64,000 bases of DNA from Gammaproteobacteria bacterium (GCA_022450155.1 JAKUQR010000002.1:62001-126000); one strand, 5' to 3'; shown: positions 1-9,066, counted from the first letter of the stretch. Numbers and translations are program-made. The notes: generated from the letters alone by a model not told the origin.

Positions 1-1
1 G

Positions 2-343
2 ATTTACCGTCTAGCTCAGAGAATGCCCACGCTCGGGATTCCCAACAGTCCCAGTGGGATCGTTGACTTATGGGATGTCAGCGATGATTGGATTCCAATC
101 TACGATCGCTCGGACCTATCGGGGTTCTACCTGGCCATCGGCACCAGCGGTAACCAGTTCAAAACAGCACCGGCCGTCGGTGAACTGATGGCCGAGCTCG
201 TCATTGCCTGTGAAGCAGGCCAGGACCATGAACGTGACCCGGTCCAGTTTCACCTCTCACGTATCGGCCGCACGATCGGCCTGGATTTTTTCTCACGTAA
301 TCGCGCAGTCAATTCGACCAGCAGCTTTTCGGTTCTGGCCTGA
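2..343 (+). CDS. FAD-dependent oxidoreductase (DAO family), C-terminal end, partial
   Basis: The frame is open from the first bases of the window, so only the last ~114 residues are present. The segment DVSDDWIPIYD, followed by GFYLAIGTSGNQFKTAPAVG, matches the C-terminal FAD-binding part of DAO/glycine-oxidase/sarcosine-oxidase-like flavoproteins, where the G-x-S-G-x-x-F-K stretch closes over the flavin. These enzymes oxidise amino or methylamino groups. The substrate cannot be read from this fragment. It ends 76 bases before xdhC and could share its transcript. Confidence 0.8.
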   Translation: MYRLAQRMPTLGIPNSPSGIVDLWDVSDDWIPIYDRSDLSGFYLAIGTSGNQFKTAPAVGELMAELVIACEAGQDHERDPVQFHLSRIGRTIGLDFFSRNRAVNSTSSFSVLA

Positions 344-419
344 AACAAGCAGAACTATTGTTATCCAGCCAGATGACTGTTGAATAGTGATCGACGTGAA
401 GCACGATTAATTAAACAGT

Positions 420-1439
420 ATGCTTAATGACGATAAACGGTTACTTAAAACCATGGCTGCATGGTCCAGCGACAGTCACACGCTGGCACTGGCGTTTACC
501 CTCAGGACCTGGGGGTCAGCGCCCCGCCCCGTCGGTAGCATGCTCGCAATTTCGGACAACGGAGAATTCGAAGGATCAGTCTCGGGGGGCTGTGTTGAGA
601 ACTCGGTGATCGAAGAATCCAAAGAAGTAATCAGCACGGGTGATCCTAAACGCCTCACCTACGGGGTAACCGATGACACAGCCTGGAGCCTCGGCCTGCC
701 GTGTGGAGGTACCATCGAACTCCTGCTGATCAGACTGAATGATCAGGCCTTTGCCCAGAATCTACTTCAGCAGTCACCCACAACACTGTACATCCAGCTT
801 TCGACCGGGAAGATGGCAATTGGGCACAGCGGACACTGGTCGGGCGAGCTGGCTCAGGACACTGGGTTTTCACAGATCAGTGAGAAACTCATCGATTCCG
901 CACATGTGGACGCACAAGTCAACGAGGAATTAGATGTCTTTGTTCGGCCTTTTGCCGACCCCTGGCGACTGCTGATTGTCGGTGCAGTACACATTGCCCA
1001 GCCACTGTCAGCCATGGCTTCGCTGGCCGGCTTCCAGGTTACGATCATCGACCCCAGATCGGCTTACCTGACACCGGACCGGTTTCCTGAGTTGCCACTG
1101 GTCAACGACTGGCCAGATGTAGCACTCGCCGAACTCAAGCCGGATGAGCGAACTGCGGTCGTAGTACTGTCTCATGATCACAAAATCGATGATCCCGCAC
1201 TAGAGGCTGCCCTTTTATCACCCGCCTTTTACATTGGTGCACTCGGCAGCCGTCGCAACCACAACCGGCGGGTCGAGCGCCTGCTGCAAAACGATGTGAC
1301 GGACGATCAGGTTAAACGTATCCATGCGCCGATTGGGCTGGATATCGGCGGTAGCAGCGCCGGAGAAATTGCAGTTTCTGTCGTTGCACAACTGATCGGC
1401 ATCCGAAACCAGAGATTTTCAGGTGGGACCGCAGATTGA
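420..1439 (+). CDS. xdhC: XdhC/CoxI family molybdenum-enzyme maturation protein
   Basis: 339 residues, a full-length XdhC-type protein. The N-terminal XdhC/CoxI domain carries the family signature GSVSGGCVE at residues 52-60. The C-terminal Rossmann-like domain begins near residue 183 (LLIVGAVHIA) and contains YIGALGSRRN (271-280) and IGLDIGG (305-311). XdhC proteins bind molybdenum cofactor and help its sulfuration and insertion into xanthine-dehydrogenase-type enzymes. The next gene is a MocA-like cytidylyltransferase overlapping by 17 bases, the usual pairing. No hydroxylase is adjacent. The three-subunit enzyme at 44.0-47.8 kb has no such factors beside it and is a plausible client, which is inference. 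Confidence 0.9.
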   Translation: MLNDDKRLLKTMAAWSSDSHTLALAFTLRTWGSAPRPVGSMLAISDNGEFEGSVSGGCVENSVIEESKEVISTGDPKRLTYGVTDDTAWSLGLPCGGTIELLLIRLNDQAFAQNLLQQSPTTLYIQLSTGKMAIGHSGHWSGELAQDTGFSQISEKLIDSAHVDAQVNEELDVFVRPFADPWRLLIVGAVHIAQPLSAMASLAGFQVTIIDPRSAYLTPDRFPELPLVNDWPDVALAELKPDERTAVVVLSHDHKIDDPALEAALLSPAFYIGALGSRRNHNRRVERLLQNDVTDDQVKRIHAPIGLDIGGSSAGEIAVSVVAQLIGIRNQRFSGGTAD

Positions 1440-1992
1440 TGCTATCGTGCTGGCGGCGGGTCTTTCGACCCGCGCCAGGGAACGCAACAAGCTGTTGCTG
1501 CCCCTGGCCGGAAAACCACTGATCGCCCATGCAGCAGATGCCGCCCTGGGTTCGTTGGCACGTAAGGTGCACATCGTCACTGGCCATCAGTCCAATGAGG
1601 TAACGGCCGTACTGAATGACCGCACAGTGAATTTTGTCCACAATCCAGATTATGCAGAAGGTATGAGCAGTTCGATCAAGTCGGGGATCAGAGCATTGCC
1701 TGCGGATCTAGACGCCGTGGTTCTTTGTCTGGGCGACATGCCGCTGGTGGTTTCGGCTCATCTCGATCTATTAATCAACAATTTTTCTGCCGATGTTGCT
1801 TGTGCGCCGTATTGCAGAGGGCGCCGTGGTCACCCGGTACAGTTCCCAAGGTCGATGTTTCCTGACTTACTGCAGCTCAGTGGTGACACTGGCGCACGTG
1901 AACTGCTGGAAAAAATTGAATCGACTATCTTGCAGATCGATGTAAACGACGAGGGTATTTTCTTTAACGTCAACCGACCTGCAGATCTGTAA
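1423..1992 (+). CDS. MocA-like molybdenum cofactor cytidylyltransferase
   Basis: 189 residues with a GTG start inside the end of xdhC. The N-terminus has the nucleotidyltransferase signature LAAGLSTRARERNKLLLPL (residues 10-28), in which the lysine and the N-K-L-L pattern bind NTP. A CLGDMPLV segment near residue 103 gives the metal-binding Asp. MocA converts molybdopterin-Mo to the cytosine dinucleotide form used by xanthine-dehydrogenase-family enzymes. MobA (GTP-specific) is less likely, given the pairing with XdhC and the overall pattern. Confidence 0.85.
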   Translation: MGPQIDAIVLAAGLSTRARERNKLLLPLAGKPLIAHAADAALGSLARKVHIVTGHQSNEVTAVLNDRTVNFVHNPDYAEGMSSSIKSGIRALPADLDAVVLCLGDMPLVVSAHLDLLINNFSADVACAPYCRGRRGHPVQFPRSMFPDLLQLSGDTGARELLEKIESTILQIDVNDEGIFFNVNRPADL

Positions 1993-2113
1993 TCCAGAAC
2001 AATAACTTTTTCCTCGAGTGATCGGAATAGCACAACCCCAGGTGGCACTACGACTTACGCCTCGAGACCACTAGACGCCAAAATGCAACCCCTTAGGGAA
2101 TCTGCAGTATGCT

Positions 2114-2843
2114 TTATTGGACTTCCTTTGAATCGCGCGTGCGATAGCTCAGTTTTGACCCGTACAAATAACAAGCGACCGCAATGCCGGACGATCCGAA
2201 AAGCATACACATCACCAGAATCTGGTAACACACAGCGATCAGCGGTGAAATGCCGGCCAGCACCTGACCTGTCATCGCCTGGCAGTGAAACCAGCCCAAC
2301 GGCCAGTAGAGAGTTAATCAGCGGAATCAAAGCCGCTTCAAAAGTCTTACGCCGCGCGTCTACATGATCGAGGCCACTACTGAACTCAGAGACATAGCGT
2401 TCAGCAGCGATGCTGACAGAATTCATGGCAGTGGCGAAGATCATTCCAGCCAGTGGGATCATATAACGCGGTGCATACCACGGCGTGATGTCCAATACCC
2501 ATTGCGTAGTCAGGAACAAAACCGGTAACCCAGCCACAGCGATTGCCATGAGTGTGACCGGATACAGCCGCCGGCGCTGAGCCGCGATCGGGCGGAGTGC
2601 AATCCAGCTTGAGACAATAATCATGACCACCAGCACCAACGAGACCAGAACGACATGTTCTGATTCGAACAGAATCAACAGCACATAACCGATCAGCAAC
2701 AGTTGCAACAGCATTCTGCCCATCGCGTACAGTGATGTCCGGGCGGACAGTGCCCAGCGTATCTAAATCACCACCACTATCAGGACGGGCACAAACAGCC
2801 ATACCAGGCGCTGTAACGGAATTGGCTCTACAGATGCATCCAT
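2114..2843 (-). pseudogene. FetB/YbbM-type (UPF0014) permease, broken by a stop and a frameshift
   Basis: Reading from an ATG at 2843, 26 codons encode a first membrane helix (VWLFVPVLIVVVI), then an in-frame TAG occurs at 2765-2763. The frame continues (IRWALSARTS, MGRMLLQLLLIGYVL) through IPLAGMIFATAMN and ALIPLINSLLAVGLVSLPG, all typical of the FetB metal-export permease family. Near 2290 the homology jumps frame: the motif that should read LPG-x-MTGQVLAG continues one frame over to a stop at 2114. A 1-base insertion or 2-base deletion in the gene explains this. No FetA ATPase lies nearby. Two independent lesions indicate a true pseudogene. Confidence 0.8.
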
Positions 2844-2876
2844 ACGATGGCGTCTTTTTGTCGACCTGAACCGCGC

Positions 2877-4055
2877 TCAATAGGACTTGGGCAACCCCAT
2901 GATATGCTGTCCAATATAAGCCAGAACCAGATTGGTCGACACCGGTGCCGTGAGGTAAAGCCTTGCCTCGCGCCACTTGCGTTCGATGTCGTACTCTCGC
3001 GCAAAAGCAAAACCACCAAAAGTCTGCATACAGGCCTCAGCCGCATGCCAGGCCGCATCACCACACAGCAATTTAGCCATGTTTGCCTCAGCACCGCAGG
3101 GTTCGCCAGCATCAAACAGTACTGCTGCCTTGCGGGCCATGAGTTCCGCGGCCTCCGTCTCTGCGTAAGCACGGGCCAGAGGAAACTGTATACCCTGATT
3201 ACGTCCGATCGGACCGCCGAAGATTTCGCGCTCGTTTGCGTAGTCACTGGCCCGGCGTAGAAAGAACCGTGCATCACCAATGCTTTCACCCGAGATCAGC
3301 GTGCGTTCAGCATTCATGCCATCGAGAATGTAGCGAAAACCCTGCCCCTCTTCCCCGATGAGCGTATCGGCGGGTATTCTCGCCTCGCTGAAAAACACTT
3401 CAGTGGTGTTATGGTTAATCATGGTTTCGATCGGTTGAATTTCAACGCCGTTATCTCGTAACTCGCGCAGATCAATCAGGAACACCGACAGACCTTCAGT
3501 GGGCCGACTCACTTCTTCTTTGGGTGTAGTCCGGGCCAGTAACAGCATCAGGTCGGAGTACAGTGCCCGACTGGTCCAGACTTTCTGGCCATTCACTACG
3601 TAGTGATCTCCATCCCGTACCGCCCGGGTGCGTAGACTGGTGGTATCAGATCCCGAAGCGGGTTCTGTAACCCCAAAGGCCTGCAGGCGCAAGCTGCCTT
3701 CGGCAATCTGTGGCAGATACTTCTGTTTCTGCTCGTCGCTGCCATGTCTAAGCACAGTACCCATGGTATACATCTGCGCATGGCACGCTGCGGCGCTGCC
3801 GCCCGATGCGTGAATGGTTTCCAGGATGATCGCTGCGGCCCGCAGCGGCAGACCTGAGCCCCCATAGGATTCTGGAATCAGGGCAGACAACCAGCCTGAC
3901 TCGGTCAGGGTACTGACAAACGCCTCAGGATAAGCGCTCTTAGCATCCATCTCACGCCAGTATTCTCCGGGAAAATCATCACATATCCGACCCACTGCCT
4001 CCCGTATCTCCGGGAAATCCTCTCCCAGGTCCATCTGCCTCAGTGTGTCTTCCAT
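2877..4055 (-). CDS. Acyl-CoA dehydrogenase
   Basis: 392 residues from the ATG at 4055, preceded by AAGGGAGAG at good spacing; a longer frame upstream would run into the previous gene. Acyl-CoA dehydrogenase features are in order: N-terminal helical domain (PESYGGSGLP), middle beta domain (QAFGVTEPASGSD, NGQKVWTSRALYSD) and C-terminal helical domain (REIFGGPIGRNQGIQFPLA, QTFGGFAFA). The usual W/Y-E-G-T catalytic segment near the C-terminus is replaced by LTAPVSTNLV, so the base may sit on another helix, as in some subfamilies. It is the last intact gene of a run with CaiB and enoyl-CoA hydratase, 4 bases after the hydratase stop. Confidence 0.9.
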   Translation of the reverse strand: MEDTLRQMDLGEDFPEIREAVGRICDDFPGEYWREMDAKSAYPEAFVSTLTESGWLSALIPESYGGSGLPLRAAAIILETIHASGGSAAACHAQMYTMGTVLRHGSDEQKQKYLPQIAEGSLRLQAFGVTEPASGSDTTSLRTRAVRDGDHYVVNGQKVWTSRALYSDLMLLLARTTPKEEVSRPTEGLSVFLIDLRELRDNGVEIQPIETMINHNTTEVFFSEARIPADTLIGEEGQGFRYILDGMNAERTLISGESIGDARFFLRRASDYANEREIFGGPIGRNQGIQFPLARAYAETEAAELMARKAAVLFDAGEPCGAEANMAKLLCGDAAWHAAEACMQTFGGFAFAREYDIERKWREARLYLTAPVSTNLVLAYIGQHIMGLPKSY

Positions 4056-4059
4056 AACA

Positions 4060-4890
4060 CTACTCTCCCTTGAATTGTGGTTTTCGCTTCTCGTTGAAAG
4101 CGAGAATACCTTCACGTCGATCAGCAGTGGGTACCACCCGGCTGTAGGCGTCTAGTTCTATCCGGTAGCCTGCTTTGATACCGCTGCGGCCCGCATGGTT
4201 CAGTGATCGCTTGGCTTCCCGCACCGCAATCGGCCCGTTGGCCGCGATCGCGGCAGCAGTATCAAAAACATGATCAAGTAATCGGTCCGGTTCACACACT
4301 CGATTGATGAGACCCCACTCTAGACCTTGCTGCGCACTGAACGGACGGCCGGTCAGAATAATCTCCTTGGCACGCCGAATCCCGACGGCTCCCGGCAGAT
4401 ACTGTGTACCGCACATGCCCGGTAGAATTCCCAGCGTAGTCTCGGTCAGCGCAAACCGGGCCGTGTTGACGGCATACACAAAGTCACAGGCCAAAGTCAT
4501 CTCCATTCCGCCACCGAATGCCGCACCGTTAATCGCTCCAATCAAAGGTACATGAAGATCCATCAGCGCCAAACCGAGCGTTTCAAATACCGCATGCTGT
4601 TGAATCCAAATCGCATCAGTCATTCCTTTCCGTTCCTTAAGATCCGCACCAGCACAGAACGCTCGGCCACCGGCACCGGTCAGGACAATACACCGTGCGG
4701 CTGCAACTAGCGCCTCGGGACCGGTCAGTACGGCCAGTATTTCCTCGGCCATTTGCGTATTCATTGCGTTCGCTGAATCCGGTCGATTCAGGGTTAACTG
4801 CGCAATATCGTCTTTGATCGACAACTCGATAGTGTGGAATTCAGGCACGGCTGTCTTGCTCGTCAGAAAGCTCATCCGAATAAGTATCAT
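4060..4890 (-). CDS. Enoyl-CoA hydratase/isomerase (crotonase) family protein
   Basis: Crotonase fold with oxyanion-hole segments FCAGADLKER and NGAAFGGGMEM, then LTETTLGILPGMCGTQYLP, where the second acidic residue lies. Likely hydrates or isomerises an acyl-CoA made by the CoA-transferase upstream. The frame overlaps the end of the CaiB gene, so the start is uncertain: the ATG at 4890 follows GGGTGA, an ATG at 4875 is weaker, and a GTG at 4848 would nearly remove the overlap. The gene lies between CaiB and the acyl-CoA dehydrogenase in one transcription unit. Confidence 0.88.
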   Translation of the reverse strand: MILIRMSFLTSKTAVPEFHTIELSIKDDIAQLTLNRPDSANAMNTQMAEEILAVLTGPEALVAAARCIVLTGAGGRAFCAGADLKERKGMTDAIWIQQHAVFETLGLALMDLHVPLIGAINGAAFGGGMEMTLACDFVYAVNTARFALTETTLGILPGMCGTQYLPGAVGIRRAKEIILTGRPFSAQQGLEWGLINRVCEPDRLLDHVFDTAAAIAANGPIAVREAKRSLNHAGRSGIKAGYRIELDAYSRVVPTADRREGILAFNEKRKPQFKGE

Positions 4891-6028
4891 TGTACTCACC
4901 CAACTCCGGTGCCCGCTGTCGGGCGGGCGGGCGGTGACCGTCAAAGCTTATAGGCGGCCCCATGAGTGGCATCGCGCCTTCATCGGCGCGTTGAATAATA
5001 CCCAGCGCCTCGACCTGCTCGTGTGCCAGTACCTCATCGAGCTGCTGCAGCGGAGCACAGGGAATCCCAAGTTCGTTAAACATCGTCTGCCAGTGTTCGC
5101 GGTTGGCATTGCGAAACAACGGTTCAATCAACTCGTTGAGCTGAACAAGATTGCCGAACCTGTCGGGGTTGGTTGCAAACCGCTCGTCCTCAGGCCATTC
5201 TGGATGCCCCAGCGCTTCGGCCAGTTTCCTGAACAATCGGTCATTGGCTGCACCGACAACAAGGTAGCCATCAGCACATTCATAGGCCTGGTAGGGCGCA
5301 ATTCCACGCACACCGGACCCCTGCGGTTTGGGCACTTCCCCGGTTGCACGAAAATCAGCGACATGAAAGCCCATCCACGCCAGTGCAGTTTCGAGCAACG
5401 ACGTATCGACGATACCACCTCGACCCGTCTGCTGCCGGACATTCAACATGGACAACACACCGATTACACACCACATTCCGGCACCCTTATCAACTATTGA
5501 GGTACCCACGCGCACAGGTTTGCGGCCCTGTTCACCACTGACACTCATCAACCCTGAAAAAGCCTGCATCAGAGGATCGTACCCAGGCTGTTCCCGCATC
5601 GGACCGGTAGCCCCAAACGCTCGAATATTGCAATAGATCAGCCTAGGCAGTTCTGCCGTCAACTGTTCGTCACCTAGACCTACGCTGTCGGCAACACCTG
5701 CTCTGAGATTCTGGACCACCACATCGACCCCGTCGGCAATGAAACGGCGCAATTTTTTCACCTGTTCCGGATCCTTCAGGTCCACTTCTAACGAACGTTT
5801 TTCCCGATTGTAGGTATGAAACATGGTTGAGGTCTCTTCCCAGAATGGTGGCCCCCAGTAGCGTGCATCATCTCCTTTGCCAGGACGTTCCACCTTGACG
5901 ACTTCTGCGCCGAGGCTCGCCAGGATCCAGGTTCCGTACGGTGCGGCAACACTGGTGCCCAGTTCCACAACCCGGATGCCCTGCAGCGGTAATGCTGCGG
6001 GATCAATCTGTTTCTGCTGATTGTTCAT
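4841..6028 (-). CDS. CaiB/BaiF family (class III) CoA-transferase
   Basis: 395 residues, normal for the family. Typical blocks are GIRVVELGTSVAAPYGTWIL (residues 17-36), ASLGAEVVKVERPGKGD and the catalytic region with Asp180 in TSIVDKGAGM, matching the essential aspartate of formyl-CoA transferase and CaiB. The enzyme moves CoA between carboxylates and so activates an acid for the dehydrogenase and hydratase encoded after it. The substrate is unknown; carnitine-, succinate- or mesaconate-type acids are possible. It starts 38 bases after the serine hydrolase stop, within the minus-strand operon. Confidence 0.92.
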   Translation of the reverse strand: MNNQQKQIDPAALPLQGIRVVELGTSVAAPYGTWILASLGAEVVKVERPGKGDDARYWGPPFWEETSTMFHTYNREKRSLEVDLKDPEQVKKLRRFIADGVDVVVQNLRAGVADSVGLGDEQLTAELPRLIYCNIRAFGATGPMREQPGYDPLMQAFSGLMSVSGEQGRKPVRVGTSIVDKGAGMWCVIGVLSMLNVRQQTGRGGIVDTSLLETALAWMGFHVADFRATGEVPKPQGSGVRGIAPYQAYECADGYLVVGAANDRLFRKLAEALGHPEWPEDERFATNPDRFGNLVQLNELIEPLFRNANREHWQTMFNELGIPCAPLQQLDEVLAHEQVEALGIIQRADEGAMPLMGPPISFDGHRPPARQRAPELGEYNDTYSDELSDEQDSRA

Positions 6029-6065
6029 CGTTGGTCTCTTGTGCTCGAACTAACCTACGTACTGA

Positions 6066-7316
6066 TCAAATCCTTAAGCTCCTGTCGACCAGGGCCTGAT
6101 AGGTCAGTACCCGAAGCTCGCGCCGCAATTTATAAGTACTCGAAGGTGTCAGCTGGGTCAGAAACATCGCGGTGATGTCTTCCGTGGGATCGACCCAAAA
6201 CACGGTACTGGCTATGCCACCCCAGGAGAATTCTCCCACAGAGCACAGTGTACGTGCCCGGACTGGATCAAGTACGACAGAAAACCCCAGGCCGAACCCT
6301 ACACCTTCACCGGCAATACTCCAGCCATCGAAGTCTTTATCACCCATCTGCGCCAGGTCGCCGGGCAGATGATTCTGGGTCATAAAATCTACAGTCCTTG
6401 AGCCCAGAAGACGCCCGCCTTTGAACTCACCCCTGCACCGGAGCATTTCTGTAAATCGCAGGTAGTCCGCTGGTGTCGACAGTAATCCGCCGCCGCCTGA
6501 AAACGTGGTGACGTTGTCTGCAGCGTAAAGTGTTGATCCCGGGGCATCGACTCGGGCCAGGGTATTGCCATCGCCCTTTGCTTCATAGAGCGTCGTCAAA
6601 CGATCCAGCTTGTCAGGGGTGATTGAGAACCCGGTGTCGGTCATCCCTAAGGGTTCAAACACTCGCTGGCGCATGAAGACATCCAGCGGCTGTTCTGATA
6701 TCACCTCGACGAACCGGCCTAATACGTCGGTTGAAATCCCGTATCCGAAGCGGCTCCCCGGCTCAAACAGCAACGGCAACTCCGAGGCCTTTTCCACAAC
6801 CTCGGCGAGCATGCCGCTATTTGGCCAAAAATCTACGCCGGCCCGTTGGTACATTTCACCCAGTGAAAATTCTTCGTTCCAGCCGTAGGTAAATCCTGCG
6901 GTATGCGTCAACAGTTGCTTGATTGTAATTGGACCGTTTGCCGGGCGAGTCTGTAACCCTCCATCGGCGTTTGAAACCATCACCGTGGGATTGGCGAGGC
7001 ACGGAATGAATCGGGATATCGGGTCATCGAGCTGAAAAATTCCTTCCTCATACAGCATCATCACAGCGACCGAGGTGAGTGGTTTGGACATCGAGAAAAT
7101 CCGAAAGATTGAATCCATCTCGATCGGTCCGCCTGATTCCAAGTCTCTCTGGCCAACAGCCCGGGCGAACACAACCTCACCATGACGACAAATCAGCGTC
7201 AACGCACAGGGCAGCTTACCGGCATCAACATAACGATCCATCCAGGCACTGATACGTTCCAGCCTTTCTTGTGAAAACCCAAGCGAGGCCGGATCTGCAG
7301 TGACTACAGTCTTCAC
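6066..7316 (-). CDS. Serine hydrolase, beta-lactamase class C / EstB-like family
   Basis: 416 residues from a GTG start. The SxxK nucleophile motif is Ser75-Met-Ser-Lys78 (FRIFSMSKPLTS), and the second-motif tyrosine is probably Tyr192 in RFGYGIS. There is no clear signal peptide, so a cytoplasmic esterase of the EstB type is more likely than a periplasmic beta-lactamase. It sits between the carboxymuconolactone-decarboxylase-like gene (14-base gap) and the CoA-transferase, suggesting it cleaves an ester or amide to release the acid activated downstream. That role is inference. Confidence 0.88.
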   Translation of the reverse strand: MKTVVTADPASLGFSQERLERISAWMDRYVDAGKLPCALTLICRHGEVVFARAVGQRDLESGGPIEMDSIFRIFSMSKPLTSVAVMMLYEEGIFQLDDPISRFIPCLANPTVMVSNADGGLQTRPANGPITIKQLLTHTAGFTYGWNEEFSLGEMYQRAGVDFWPNSGMLAEVVEKASELPLLFEPGSRFGYGISTDVLGRFVEVISEQPLDVFMRQRVFEPLGMTDTGFSITPDKLDRLTTLYEAKGDGNTLARVDAPGSTLYAADNVTTFSGGGGLLSTPADYLRFTEMLRCRGEFKGGRLLGSRTVDFMTQNHLPGDLAQMGDKDFDGWSIAGEGVGFGLGFSVVLDPVRARTLCSVGEFSWGGIASTVFWVDPTEDITAMFLTQLTPSSTYKLRRELRVLTYQALVDRSLRI

Positions 7317-7330
7317 GCTAGCGTGGCTCG

Positions 7331-7711
7331 TCAGTCACCATCGAGCTCGGAAAAAATACGCTTAGCGATTCGATGACATTCAACTGAAGCCGGCACTCCG
7401 CAATAAATGGCGATCTGATTCAATATGGCCTTGAGTTCGTCACGTGACACACCGTTGACGATGGCGCCGCGAAAATGGAGTTCCCACTCATGCATTCGGT
7501 TAAGCGCTGCGAGCATCACCACGTTAAGCATGCTGCGCGTCTTTCGATCAAGCGTTTCATCGCCCCATACAGCTCCCCAACAGTATTCCGTGAGAAGTTC
7601 CTGAAACTCCTGGGCAAATTCACCGGCGTTCGCCAGTGCATTGTCAACGTATTCTTTGCCGAGAACATCCCGACGTGTGGCCAGCCCTTTATCAAATAAC
7701 GCTTTATCCAT
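7331..7711 (-). CDS. Carboxymuconolactone decarboxylase (CMD) family protein
   Basis: 126 residues, the length of PcaC-type 4-carboxymuconolactone decarboxylase. Conserved blocks are LDRKTRSMLNVVMLAALNR, ELHFRGAIVNGVSRDEL and IYCGVPASVEC. The AhpD-type CxxC pair is absent, which favours the decarboxylase-like branch over peroxidase. An AGGAGG ribosome-binding site precedes the ATG. The gene follows an enol-lactonase-like hydrolase, the same order as PcaC/PcaD partners, although the rest of the protocatechuate pathway is absent. It may act on another ring-cleavage or lactone intermediate. Confidence 0.88.
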   Translation of the reverse strand: MDKALFDKGLATRRDVLGKEYVDNALANAGEFAQEFQELLTEYCWGAVWGDETLDRKTRSMLNVVMLAALNRMHEWELHFRGAIVNGVSRDELKAILNQIAIYCGVPASVECHRIAKRIFSELDGD

Positions 7712-7750
7712 ATCTGCCTCCTGTTGGCGTTGTGATGGAGTTAAAACTAT

Positions 7751-8560
7751 TCAGCTATGCACTAAATCAGTACCGAGAAACTCTAGTAACACCCGGTTGA
7801 CCTGGGACGGATCTTCAAGGGGTGCCAAATGGCGCAACCCGGGCAAAATGACGACCTGTGCGTCGCGCAGATCCTCGGCCATTCTGTAAGCCAGTTCCGG
7901 CGTCGAACCCGTGTCGAGCTCACCCGTCATCACCAATGTGGGGCATCGCACCTGCTTAAGCGCTGCACCGATTTCCCGGTCCGCTTCCACAAATATCTTG
8001 TAGGCCGTGGAGTAAGCCGTAAGGTCGTTGGATATCAAGCGATTTCGTATCCTGTTCACAACATCCGGGTTGGCCTGCCTGAATGCATCATCAAACCAGC
8101 GATCAAGTGCCAGATCGGCAATGGGTTCGAGTCCTTTGTCGAGCGTCATCTTCAGGCGGCTGCGAACCCCCTTAAGTTCCGCATCCGTTCGCCGGTACAC
8201 GGTGTTCATCAGTATCAGCTTTTCAAGCCGCTCGGGTGCATCAATCGCAAACCCCTGTGCAATGATCCCACCCATCGACAACCCGGCAAGGGTCAGTTTC
8301 CCAATGTCGAGAAAATCCAGCAATTCCTTCAACTGAACAACAAAATCGCCTATTGCCGTAACGTCCGGACGCGCCGCTGTATGACCGTGTCCAAGCATAT
8401 CGTAACGCACGACCCGAAAATTCGGTGCCAAAGCCGTGACCTGCTTGTCCCACATCGTGAGGTCAAGACCGACACCGTGACAAAGCACGATCACCTGATC
8501 GCCCTCGCCTACCTCCTCAAAGAAGGTCCCGCCAGCTGTGTAGTTTGTTGTTCGATTCAA
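7751..8560 (-). CDS. Alpha/beta hydrolase, 3-oxoadipate enol-lactonase-like
   Basis: About 269 residues with a full catalytic triad: Ser95 in LAGLSMGG, Asp216 in TGELDTG and His244 in GLRHLAPLEDP. The HG oxyanion motif is near residue 28 (VLCHGVGLDL). The fold and length match PcaD-type enol-lactonases and related esterases. No ATG start is available; I chose the TTG at 8560 because the family N-terminus aligns there and AGGCGG lies upstream, but the frame stays open to a TTG at 8608. It is the first gene of the minus-strand catabolic operon and is divergent from ridA-like 8674. Confidence 0.85.
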   Translation of the reverse strand: MNRTTNYTAGGTFFEEVGEGDQVIVLCHGVGLDLTMWDKQVTALAPNFRVVRYDMLGHGHTAARPDVTAIGDFVVQLKELLDFLDIGKLTLAGLSMGGIIAQGFAIDAPERLEKLILMNTVYRRTDAELKGVRSRLKMTLDKGLEPIADLALDRWFDDAFRQANPDVVNRIRNRLISNDLTAYSTAYKIFVEADREIGAALKQVRCPTLVMTGELDTGSTPELAYRMAEDLRDAQVVILPGLRHLAPLEDPSQVNRVLLEFLGTDLVHS

Positions 8561-8673
8561 AATATATAAAACCGCCTGAATCACAAGCAGGTTCACAGAA
8601 AAACCCAACTGAAATGTAAGCTATGATACTTTATTGCCTGCTGTCTACTGTCCACTGACCGAAGACGAGTCTC

Positions 8674-9066
8674 ATGTCCGCCTCTGCAAAACAGATTATC
8701 GGTGAACCGTTGATTATCAATGGCCGTCAATTGTCGTTGTCGCGGGCTGTACGCGCCGGCGACTTTGTATTTCTAACCGGCCAGATTCCCATGCAGGACG
8801 GAATTCCCATGACCAGCGGCACAATTGAAGAACAGACCCGAGCCTGCCTGGACGCCATCAGTGAGACGCTTGCACTCGCCGGCTGTAATCTAGGAGACGT
8901 CGTAAAATCCATGGTCTGGCTTAAATCCCGTGAGGACTTCCCCGGCTTCGATACCGTTTACGCAGAATATTTTCCAGAGTCGCCACCGGCACGGTCCGGC
9001 CTGATCAGCGATTTTCTGGTTGACATTCGCGTTGAAATCGAATGCATCGCTTACAAACCCCTATAA
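8674..9066 (+). CDS. RidA/YjgF family protein (enamine/imine deaminase-like)
   Basis: 130 residues, standard Rid length. The arginine that binds the carboxylate of imine substrates is present as Arg107 in SPPARSGL, after FLTGQIPMQDG and SMVWLKSREDFPGFDTVYAEYF. Rid proteins hydrolyse reactive enamines or imines from amino-acid metabolism, and several subfamilies sit in catabolic operons. It is 15 bases upstream of an aldehyde dehydrogenase and divergent from the hydrolase operon, so it probably serves the same catabolic locus. Confidence 0.9.
   Translation: MSASAKQIIGEPLIINGRQLSLSRAVRAGDFVFLTGQIPMQDGIPMTSGTIEEQTRACLDAISETLALAGCNLGDVVKSMVWLKSREDFPGFDTVYAEYFPESPPARSGLISDFLVDIRVEIECIAYKPL

Noticed and set aside
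2401-2976. 191-codon minus frame over the fetB-like region
   Set aside because: Off-frame reading of the broken permease; the true frame shows family motifs.
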